NCBI GenBank assembly: GCA_030407085.1
Contig: CM059585.1
Span: 115,185,501-115,249,500 of the forward strand
Length of the DNA: 64,000 nucleotides
Source: Trichopria drosophilae
Taxonomy: Eukaryota; Arthropoda; Insecta; Hymenoptera; Diapriidae
Direction of reading: 5' to 3'
Below, one piece after another: positions 1 to 9,439 of this stretch (position 1 is the first letter of the stretch; every line of letters begins with the position of its first letter). A program made the translations under genes and the position numbers. The notes beneath the pieces are model-generated. The model was given only the letters and a program-made list of their open reading frames with translations. It made no database searches and was not told the DNA's origin.

Positions 1-800
1 CTCCATTTTTAATTGTTCAAATCATGACATCAGATTCGTGACGGAGGACACGAAAAAATAACCAAGTAAGAAGTTTTAAAAATATTCCGATCAATTTCAA
101 AATACCATCCTCCATTTTGGACCCGCTATTGTGAATTTTTAAAATCTGAATACAGATACATGAACAGAGGCCCAAAAATCCCCGAGTAACAAGTTTTAAA
201 ACAATCCGATGAATTTCCAAAATATCATCCGCCATTTTGAATTTTTGAAATCTGAACTTCTGTTCGTGATCACCGACCCCAAAAACCCCCGAGTAACAAG
301 TTTCAAAACAATCCGATGAATTCCCAAAATATCATCCGCCATATTGGATCCGCCATTCTGAATTTTTGAAATATGACTTCAGATTCGTGATCAGCGACCC
401 CAAAAACCCCCGAGTAACAAGTTTCAAAACAATCCAATGAATTTCCAAAATATCATCCGCCATATTGGATCCGCCATTTTGAATTTTTGAAATATGGACT
501 TCAGATTCGTGATCAGCGACCCCAAAACCCCCCGAGTAACAAGTTTTAAAACAATCCGATGGAATTTCCAAAATATCATCCGCCATATTGTATCCGCCAT
601 TTTGAATTTTTGAAATATGACTTCAGATTCGTGATCAGCGACCCCAAAAACCCCCGAGTAACAAGTTTCAAAACAATCCGATGAATTTCCAAAATATCAT
701 CCGCCATATTGTATCCGCCATTTTGAATTTTTGAAATATGACTTCAGATTCGTGATTAGCGACCCTAAAAAGCCCCCAGTAACGAGTTTCAAAAAAATTC
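1..800. repeat. Tandem array of a ~121-bp unit
   Basis: The phrase GATCAGCGACC and its variants recurs at about 268, 389, 511, 632 and 753, a spacing of 121-122 bp, with more diverged units further left. Each unit holds ATCCGCCATTTTGAATTTTT-like and CCCGAGTAACAAGTTT-like segments. The array runs off the left edge of the window and decays after about 790. Short open frames on the minus strand are repeat translations, not genes. Diverged single units occur near 7370, 22910, 23370 and 30690, so the unit is also dispersed. Confidence 0.9.
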
Positions 801-1068
801 GAATACATTTTTCTTATTTTTAGAATATGATGCAATGCGCACAAAGAACCCAATTTGTTCAATTTTTGTTTTATAGGAATTATCATAAACAAATAAAAAT
901 GAATTTCAAAAATCGACCCAGACAACTTTGTCAGGAATTTAATAAGCTTTAATTTAAAAAAAAAACATCAGGATCCGTCGAGCAGATCCTCCGGAAAGTT
1001 GACTTGAATCAATAATTGCGGTTTGACCCTCTGTGCTACGTAGCGTCCGTCCCGCCCATAATTATATT
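801..1068. other. Unannotated AT-rich spacer
   Basis: Sequence between two tandem arrays. No gene or repeat was recognised. Confidence 0.5.
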
Positions 1069-1567
1069 CCCCCCACCCCCCCCCCCCCCCACCCCCCCCC
1101 CCCCCCACCCCCCCCCCCCCCCACCCCCCCCCCCCCCCACCCCCCCCCCCCCCCACCCCCCCCCCCCCCCACCCCCCCCCCCCCCCACCCCCCCCCCCCC
1201 CCACCCCCCCCCCCCCCCACCCCCCCCCCCCCCCACCCCCCCCCCCCCCCACCCCCCCCCCCCCCCACCCCCCCCCCCCCCCACCCCCCCCCCCCCCCAC
1301 CCCCCCCCCCCCCCACCCCCCCCCCCCCCCACCCCCCCCCCCCCCCACCCCCCCCCCCCCCCACCCCCCCCCCCCCCCACCCCCCCCCCCCCCCACCCCC
1401 CCCCCCCCCCACCCCCCCCCCCCCCCACCCCCCCCCCCCCCCACCCCCCCCCCCCCCCACCCCCCCCCCCCCCCACCCCCCCCCCCCCCCACCCCCCCCC
1501 CCCCCCACCCCCCCCCCCCCCCACCCCCCCCCCCCCCCACCCCCCCCCCCCCCCACCCCCCCCCCCC
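1069..1567. repeat. Perfect 16-bp minisatellite: A followed by 15 C
   Basis: A single A occurs every 16 bases from 1075 to 1555, which makes 31 A residues separated by uninterrupted runs of 15 C, with no variant unit seen. Because 16 is not a multiple of 3, every frame reads Pro/Thr/His or Gly/Trp/Val repeats. The long open frames here are artefacts of composition. The C strand could form i-motifs and the G strand G-quadruplexes. Such uniform homopolymer runs are also prone to copy-number and assembly error. Confidence 0.97.
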
Positions 1568-2216
1568 ATTACAGAGACCGAATTTAAAAATAATAAAGAT
1601 ATACTTGTTTGTAATTTCGATTTTTCAATATACATACTGTTGCGAATAGAATCGATGTTTCAAATCTGCGGTACTCGGCATAGGTTTTTCCCCCCACATG
1701 AGTTTTCCCTATGCCATTGCCCACCCGAATGGGGGTACCTCTTCTAAAAGTCTGCTCCGGCGGCACTAGACGAGGACCTGTTAGGTATATGTTTGTAAAG
1801 GTCCTAAAAGGCGACAATATTAACAATATTGATGAAATTGAATATTGTAATCTTGTTGTATCGAAGCAAAGTATTAGCTGCCATAAGAAAAAATTGCTCA
1901 AATACTAAATAGATTTAATTTACAAGTTTTCGTTTTGTCCGTTTCGAATTTAACACAATCATTTTTGGTATCACTCTTCGAGCCTCTAGGATCGTTTGTA
2001 GTGAACATGGAGACTGAATGGTACAATTTGCAATTCCAGAGTAGAATGTTTCTTAGGGCTACTTTGAAAAGAGACAAATTTTCCATCGTTTATATTTCAT
2101 TGCAGAATATTTCGAGAGCAGATATTGTCGTAGTAATCTTTTAAGGTTGAATGTGATTCGGAGTAAGCTTCAAAGAACCTTGCTATAAGTCGACTCATAT
2201 CAATAAGTCGTTTTAA
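1568..2216. other. Unannotated spacer
   Basis: No gene was recognised. The short open frames on both strands have no recognisable domain. Confidence 0.4.
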
Positions 2217-2690
2217 ACAAAAAAAAATACAGCATAAAATTCTCTACAAAAAAGGTTGTATACATTTTCTTCCTAAAGTCAACGATTATGCCATAAAAAC
2301 TGGTTTAAAATGCTTATGACTATATATACAGACAGCAATTAGTAAAACACCGTAAACATGTAATATGCATCGAATAGTCTATTACAATACAAGTGCTTGA
2401 AGTAAGTGTTTTGCAACTTTTATTTATTAGTACTTCGGCTGGCCTGTTGTCGGGGTCGAATTTTTGAAAATGCTTATTTTCAATTTTCATACATATAAGA
2501 AACATTGTTGTAACATATCTATCGAAGCCACTTGGACCTAAATATGATTGGACCACCAAATATCAATATAATTTTATAATATAATTGAAAGCTGATAGTA
2601 AACAAACGAGTATTAAGGAATAGCCGACTCTACTGGGTCGAAGTTTCTGAGCGAGCGAGGCACCACGACAACACTAGTTTATTATTTATT
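2217..2690 (-). repeat. Dispersed repeat family A, copy A1
   Basis: Reverse-complement match to copies at 44697-45480 and 49168-49745, with a partial copy at 25105-25255. One end reads AACACTAGTTT next to a GCGAGCGAGGCACCACG block. The other end reaches AAAAGGTTGTATACATTTTC. No transposase was seen, so it is probably a non-autonomous element. An open frame is shared among the copies and is discussed under findings. Confidence 0.8.
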
Positions 2691-2744
2691 TTTGTTTATA
2701 TGTATACTAAAAGTATTTCGAAATCTAGTTGGGGCGTTCCACGT

Positions 2745-3015
2745 CACATTTTTATACGAAAAAAAAAACTGCAAATACAACAGAGTTAAATTATTGCTGT
2801 CTTATCTTATAAAAAACCAGATGCAAAATTATTACTTTAAACAATTGACAGTTTGTTTTGCTCGCATTGTATACTTAAACCGTTTTGAACTTCTGCGTCA
2901 GCTGAATATATCAACATAATTTAGCACCGATATTTAGTTATAATCATCACTTTTCAGGTTTTAATTAACTCTGTTGTATTTACAGTTTTTTTTCGTATTT
3001 TTTGAATTAAACGAC
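2745..3015. repeat. Short inverted-repeat element (MITE-like)
   Basis: A segment at about 2755-2800, with a run of A followed by CAAATACAACAGAGTTAA, is repeated inverted at about 2959-3005. The loop is about 160 bp. Hairpin-forming, with no coding capacity. Confidence 0.6.
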
Positions 3016-3754
3016 AAACAAATATAAAATGCATCGGCATATTTTGTAGAATCTAAAAAGTTTCTTTTTAAAATATTCAGACGCCTATTTTGAACTCTGA
3101 GTCGTGAAGAGCGACCTGTAAAGTGATAAGAATTATTTCCAATTAGTTTCATCTTGAGATGAAACATCGCGGTGAGCTACGATTGAGTTCAACCCAAAAG
3201 TCCCCCAACCTCTCGGATCTTTTCAGATATCATTTCTGCAAGGTCCCATGGTTATTTTAAGTCAAAAATAAAAAAAATTGTCGGAGGGAAACGATAAATA
3301 TCCCAAATTTTCAATTTTTTTCTAGGTTATTTCAAATAATTTCCTTGCAATACTTCTTTTACATAATTATATTTCCTTTCAATCCGATATTTTGCATTAG
3401 GAAAGTAATCCCATAATGATTAGTACATTTTCAATGTTGAAATACGAAACGAGCCGTTTTTACAGTTTTTTTGCTTCTGGCTCATTTACTGCAGTTTCCT
3501 CGTGAAAATAGCTCAGGAATAAATTGAAGCGAAGAAATTTTATCTACAAAACTAGTGTAATAACTTTCCATTATTTAATGTATTTCCAAAAATATGGCCA
3601 TTTAATTTTACTTATAAGGGGAAAAAATTATGGTCGTTGTTGTTTATGGTTGATTAACTTTTTTCCTGAGCATTTCTGAGAGAAGTTATACGGAAGTAAG
3701 TTAAAGTGAAGGTAATTACGAACAATTTAAAAAAAATTGGAATCTTTTTTATCT
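3016..3754. other. Unannotated spacer
   Basis: AT-rich sequence between an inverted-repeat element and the foldback element. No gene was recognised. Confidence 0.4.
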
Positions 3755-4922
3755 TCTACATCAAAAGTTGCAGAGCTTTGAAGATACCTACTTTTCCTGC
3801 CTAGACCTGACATCATGCCAGTTGAATTCAAATAGTTTTTTACGACTTTTAAAGTAATTTTCAATGGTTAAAATGATACTTAATTGTTTTTAACTTCTTC
3901 AATTATTACAATAAAGTGTAGTATATACTTTAAATAAACAATTAAGTTTTTCTTGGTAATACGGTCCTCTTACTAATTCTGAAAAAAGTAAACAAAGAAA
4001 AAAGAGCACAACATGGCATCCTGGTGCGAAACGCATTTTAACAATAGTTCCATTTATAAGCGCTAGAGGGATGATTTTTAATATTAAATCCAATAGTAGG
4101 TGATTCAAAATTTTTACATATAAGTACCGAATAATTTATTGCGCTAGACGTGAACTGATATCCCAGTTACGTCATTTTTTCTTTGTTTACTGTTTTCAGA
4201 AACAGTAAGAGGACCGTATTACCAAGAAAAACTTCATTGTTTATTTAATTTCATTAAAGCGGTCAACAAATATACCAGTATTTACTTATATGTAGTATAT
4301 ACAATATACATACCTATCCTAGGGAATCCAAAAGTATAAAGTCGTAAAAACAACTTCCGAGGAATGCATTTTAGAAAAAAAGTTTCAGACAAAAGTTTTA
4401 GGATATTCTCTTATCCACGCTACTGTTCTTATATTGTAATAATTGAAGAAGTTAAAAACAATTAAGTATCATTTATTGAAAATTACTTTAAAGTCGTAAA
4501 AAACTATTTTTTGTAATTGTATGCGTAAAGTTAGTGCGTAAAGTACTTTTGATGCCTGTTTTTCGTGCGTAAAGTTCACTTTTACACACTCCAGATGACA
4601 AAATTCGTAAAGTGAACGGTCGTGCGTAAAGTTGTACTTTACGCACTCAATTAGGCATCAAAACTTTACGCACTCTCTTTACGCACCCAATTACAAAAAC
4701 TAGGATACCTAACATGGGTGTAAAGTATAACTGTTACGCATCGGTCGGGAATTTTACACATCACTCGGCGCCTTCGGCGCCTCGTATGTATAGTTCCCGC
4801 CCGGTGCGTAAAAGTACACTTTACACCCTTGTTAGGTAATATACTATTAATTAAACTGGCATCATGTCAAATCTAGGCAGAAAAAGTAGGTATCTTCAAA
4901 GCTCTGCAACTTTTGATGTAGA
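3755..4922. mobile_element. Foldback element with nested inverted arms
   Basis: The left segments 3756-3835, 3823-3912 and 3930-4000 recur inverted at 4850-4922, 4433-4513 and 4168-4250. The element therefore folds back on itself almost to the centre near 4090. The right arm is interrupted by 4515-4850, a repeat with a different make-up. The outer right end lies exactly where the ankyrin gene fragment 4896-5405 stops being ankyrin-like. No transposase was seen. Confidence 0.75.
4515..4850. mobile_element. GCGTAAA-rich repeat with GC hairpin, inserted in the foldback arm
   Basis: About nine GTGCGTAAAGT / ACTTTACGCAC motifs lie in both orientations. They are followed by a GGCGCCTTCGGCGCC hairpin at 4767-4781 and a terminal TAATATACTATT. 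The insertion is inferred because the inverted partner arm (3811-3840) is continuous across this point. Related blocks lie at 55030-55460, 56273-56640 and 59077-59960. Confidence 0.65.
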
Positions 4923-5405
4923 TTCTTCAGCGTCTTGTGTTTCAACTTCAGCTTCCTCCTCGCAATCGTTCCCGAATTGAATGGCAGCTTCTTCGGCTGC
5001 ACTCCTGCCTTCATTGTTGTAAATTAGGGGGCTAGTGCCGTACTCGAAAAGTAATGAGACGGTGTTAAAATACCTCCGCTTGATGACAATGTGCATGGCC
5101 GTATCGCCATGTTTCTTCTCTTTCTTATCAACGTCGAATCCGCATTTCAATGATCGCTTGAACGTTTTCACATCATTAGCCATCACCGCTTCGAAAAAGA
5201 GGCTATCCCTTTCGCACTGCGACAATCCCACAATCCTGGTTTTCAAGTTAAAGTTGATATTTCTCCTCATGTTGGCCATGATGCCAAAATGCGTCGTTCT
5301 GTATTTGAGAAATAAGTATTGATATTTATTGGTCTCCTGGGGTTTTTCCAAAATTCTCAATAGTAAAGTAATTTTGTTCATCCTTAAATTCTCCGCTTGT
5401 TTCAA
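4896..5405 (-). pseudogene. Truncated ankyrin-repeat gene
   Basis: A 169-codon open frame. Residues ~70-145 contain two ankyrin-type units, with motifs GDTAMHIVIKRR and VSLLFEYGTSPL. An acidic stretch follows and the frame stops inside the inverted repeat of the neighbouring foldback element. The order of motifs matches the N-terminal third of the ankyrin gene at 39410-40810, which runs on for some 300 more residues. The start is uncertain because several Met codons precede the ankyrin part. It is most likely a 3'-truncated member of the ankyrin-PRANC family. A short expressed ankyrin protein cannot be excluded. Confidence 0.6.
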
Positions 5406-5704
5406 TAATTATTTGCGTTTACGTTCGCATTTTGAACGACGCATATTTATTTACATTCCTTTTATTTACATGAGTATAGTCGCCGTCTCACCAAGAATTC
5501 GCATATTGAAAATCTTCTGCGCGTTGTAAAATCGTGGTTTAACAGTTTACCGACTATGAATTTTGAAAGTGTTGACCATGCAACCCACCGTGCAACTACC
5601 GACGCTTTTAGCCGCGATCAACCTTTTTTCTTATTTCATTGTTTTTTTATTTATAATTGTGAAATACTTTTTTTCCAAAATTTGAAGCATACAATTTCAT
5701 GAAA

Positions 5705-6906
5705 TTATGGTTTTATCACAGGATTGATATGATTTTTCTCATAGGATTTAAATTTTGGCAACATAACCAACTCTTTCATGACCATCACACTTTGGTGTTT
5801 CGTATAATCGCTTAAACCTATTTCTTGAAACCACAAATGCAATTCATTTATACGTTCATAAAAAGGTGAATTTGGACTAAATGCAAATATGATTAGTGTC
5901 GATATAAAATTGATCATAAATACAGCGTACTAATTCTTTGTTGTAGTAAGAGTTAGGAAATTCCACTAAAACTTCTTTCACGGCGTAATCGACAATCACG
6001 CATGCATTTTTGTGTTGTAGTAATCCATCTATCAAATCATTCATTTTTGTGTAGTGAGTCCTTATAATCCTATTTGCCAACTTTATGGCGTTGGAGTTAT
6101 TCTGACCATTGTAAATATGATCCTGTAAAAAATTATCACGCAAAAATGCCGGAATAAGTGCACTGTCAGCGATATCTTGTAAAGTCTGAAAATCTACAGC
6201 GAGACGCTCGTTGGTGTTCAGTTCGACTAAATTGCCCATTACATCTGTGGAATACAGAAATGCCTCAACCATCAAACATCCTAAGAGAATTTCCAGAATT
6301 GCCTTTGGGTACCACTGTATGCTAATACCTAGGAATGTATCCCATATGTTCACTATTCGCCATTCATTTTTGGGAAACGTGAGTTTTCGAGATAAAATCG
6401 AAATTACAATTGTGATCAGCAAACTAAGAATCAAAAATGCAATCCCACTGACAACCAGCTTAACTTCAAATACGTATAATAGTGGTACCGCCATACAATG
6501 GCCGCGTCACGGTAGCCACGTTATCACTTTAAATATATTGTCGTTATCGTTAAGTGCCTCAATAAGGTGTGATCGCAGATTTTGGTTATAGTCATTTCAT
6601 ACATTCGCTGGTTCAGTTGTTTATGAATTTCTGGAAAGTCGCTACTTGAATGTACATACAAATTTGCACTTGCATTTAGTCCATTTAATGTGAAAGTACA
6701 GTTGCAGAAAATTCTTCCACCAATCGGTCAGCGATTTTATTATACTCTTGCGTATAATGCGAATAGAGATCGTCGATAATTAACGTGACAGGATGTAAGT
6801 TCAAATCACGGGTAATACGTAGCTTCATATCGTCCAGCCAAAATTCTTGAGTTTTTGTGATTCTTATAGCAAAAAACAATACACTCAAATACAATTTTTT
6901 GCTCAT
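5705..6906 (-). pseudogene. Divergent ionotropic receptor, copy 1 (broken)
   Basis: This copy aligns with the intact receptor at 26068-27954. The start is set at the Met at 6906, because there the protein opens with a signal peptide ending before EFWLDD, as in copies 3-5. About 520 bp of the N-terminal domain are missing at ~6690, where TTTAAT and TGAAAGTA sequences meet. A frameshift follows near 6600. TM1, pore and TM2 remain readable at 5877-6494. A one-base insertion near 5886 shifts the frame again before the SPNSPFYERINELHL motif, and the last membrane segment is lost. Clearly non-functional. Confidence 0.9.
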
Positions 6907-6963
6907 TTTGGCGATTAAATAAGAAGAATGTTTTTGTAACTCGATTTGAAAATTAGACTGCTT

Positions 6964-7200
6964 CATATTATGCTAAATATTGGGCATATAAGTTATTGTT
7001 GTGAACGATTTGTTGCTATGGAAATAGCGATTAGGAAACCGATTTGTCACGAAATGCAACCATTTAAAAAATTTTATCACGATGTCGATTTTATGTATAG
7101 CTAATGGATGTACAAAACGAAAACAGATACACTGCGTTTCTGCAATTCGCATTTCCTTTCGTCGAGAAACTTTGATGATTTTGTTTTTAAATATCAAACA
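6964..7200 (-). promoter_or_regulatory. Conserved 5' flank of IR copy 1
   Basis: The 240 bp upstream of the start are closely alike in copies 1 and 2, and partly in copy 3. They include TTGCTATGGAAATAGCGATT at 7013, about 110 bp upstream of the chosen start. The match may reflect shared regulatory sequence or simply recent duplication. No core promoter element was identified with certainty. Confidence 0.3.
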
Positions 7201-7359
7201 GGATATTTCTGAGGATAATTTCTTGATTTGAGTAATGGGTTTGCCATAAACGTAGATTTTCCGTATACCTCCACGTTTGTTATGCAGATTGTAAAAACTG
7301 AAACGACGTTTTTAAAGAGGTTTTAATTCAATAAACATTGCCAAACATATTTGGGGAAT

Positions 7360-7540
7360 TATTTTTTTTCCGCCATTTTGAATTTTAGATATCAGAAAAA
7401 TCACGGTTTTACGTTTACGCCTCCCTTGTGAAAAAATGGCGGCCGCTAACGTGAACCTGAGACTGTCTAAATATCAAGCAAAAATACAATAGACATTATT
7501 ATTCTAGAATAATTTGATGATTTTATCCATGAGAACGTAC
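7360..7540. repeat. Repeat fragments: 121-bp-unit relative and family B copy
   Basis: CCGCCATTTTGAATTTTAGA at about 7371 is a piece of the 121-bp unit. Bases 7396-7535 match 23507-23660 and, inverted, 22412-22552, sharing GGCGGCC, GAGAC and GCAAAAATACAATAGAC blocks (repeat family B). Confidence 0.6.
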
Positions 7541-7839
7541 ACTGCTAAAAATGTCATGCAATATCATGTACATTCATTTTTCTAAAGTTGTATATCTATA
7601 TATTATGTATATATAGATATAGAAGATGAAGAATTAATGGACATGTAACGGAAGCATTCTGGAACTTTTTTGACAGTGTACTTGATGAAATGCAGATAAA
7701 ATTTAGGGAAATTCGGGAAGAAATGGGCAAAGGTTGCAGCAGTTCTAGCAGAGACACCTTTTGTGCAAAATGAAAGATCGCTGCCGCCCGTCGATTAACT
7801 CCACATTTTTCAATTTCGATAAAACTTATATAATTATAG

Positions 7840-8600
7840 AGATGCGAAAAATGTATACGTGTAATGTCGTAGATGTCATTCATTGATGTTCATACTGATT
7901 ACGAGCACTGTTTGTAAATCTTGTAAACAGTTAAACAGTTTTACTAATTTTTTCGTAATCGACTTTTTCGACTTATTAGGCCGTTTTTCCACGCAGCCCA
8001 TCAATTTTAATATTAGGGCCACTGGATGGTTCACAAAGTATGTCAAATACTGATCCAACTATAAGCTCGAGAATATGATTTCTACAGGCAAGACTAATTA
8101 ATTCGTGTCCATATTTTTCGAGCTCTACACAGGCACCTTTATTTTTTCCCGTATGGCTAGTTGTATCGAAGCACATCAACGCCACTGTGTCACTTAAATT
8201 CCATTCTTAAAGTGTCTTGTATACGATATCAGCTTGAGTTTTCTATATTTCTGAACCAATGCATCAGGAACGCCCAAAAGTTTTTTGACGCCTTCTCCTA
8301 TTACTGAAATTGCTAAGCGTTCAACTTTGTTTTTTGAAGTCATAAATGGCAATAACTTTCCATCCCAATGAACCCTCAATGGAACGTCACATATTATACA
8401 CATTATGCACATTCCTACGTTTTTTACCTATCATAGATTTCGACACTGCAATCATATGCATTATGCAAGGATTTCGAACATAAAATATATCAGAATCATT
8501 ATTACCTTCCGAACTATCTAATAAACTTTTTTCATCATCAATCACGGCAACTTTTGGAGCATTTTTATATTTGATCTAGTATCCCTAAGTAACAAAAATG
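7840..8600 (-). pseudogene. Decayed DDE-type transposase of a repeat-derived protein family
   Basis: Three minus-strand pieces read in order: PLRVHWDGKLLPFMTS...LLGVPDALV, then CFDTTSHTGKNKGACVELE...LACRNHILELIVGSVF, then PSSGPNI. This order is the signature of a widespread transposon-derived protein family in arthropods and cnidarians. The Asp in FDTT and the CxxH in CRNH fit the second catalytic Asp and the C/DxxH motif of hAT-like DDE transposases. The frames are broken. The superfamily assignment is from memory and tentative. A second relic lies at 24480-24620. Confidence 0.6.
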
Positions 8601-9318
8601 ATTTCTTAGCGGATATGTTACATCAGTATGAATGTGAGGAAAAGAATACCAAGAGATATACTTTTGACTTTTGTCTTTAATTTTCAATTTTTATTCTGAA
8701 GAGGGCTTCTACATAAGGGTCGAAATATAATATATGTTATTTATTTAAATGCTATTTATTTTAATAATTTATTTTGTATACGTTTAAACATGTGATATAA
8801 TGTTTGAATGTATTGGATCTAAAGTAACCGTTTATACAATAATCAATCTATATCACTAAATAATCAATATGAATGTATGAGTTAATAGGTAAATAAATAG
8901 GGGAATATCGTCTAGGTCGCCCCACTTATTACACCTTATTCATAACTTTTTTAAATGAATTTGGTCAACTGAAGAATATTGTGTTGTAGATCTATGAAAG
9001 AGAAACACTTCCTTTTACTATATAATTGTTGAAAATAGTTTTTGGAAAGAAATTATTGTAGTCTGCATTACACGCAGCAAGTTTTTGTGTAAATACAACA
9101 AATAACCAATCTTGAAAAAGGCATTTTTACTGAAATTATCATATATTTGAAAATCATGATTGAAAAATCAAATTAAAATTGTAAGAAATGCAATGTTAGT
9201 TATTGAAAAAAATCTCTATACAACGAATTACAAAAAAAAAAACAAGATGTTTTGCTACACTTCAAATATAAGCAGCATATTTTTATAATTCATACTACTT
9301 AGATCATCAAATATCTTT
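8601..9318. other. Unannotated AT-rich spacer
   Basis: No gene was recognised between the transposase relic and the tail of the non-LTR retrotransposon. Confidence 0.4.
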
Positions 9319-9439
9319 TTGATAATAATAATAATAATAATAATAATATTTTATTAACCAAATTCTCCTCTACATAAATTATTGCATAAAGGACCTATAG
9401 GGGACAAAATATGTCCGTACATAGGTTGGTCCTTACTAA

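Noticed and set aside
17..925. MADDILEI-type open frames on the minus strand
   Set aside because: They repeat with the 121-bp unit and break between units, so they are repeat translations.
968..1747. Several long Pro-rich or Gly-rich open frames
   Set aside because: They are translations of the 16-bp C-rich minisatellite in every frame and change register every unit. No gene evidence.
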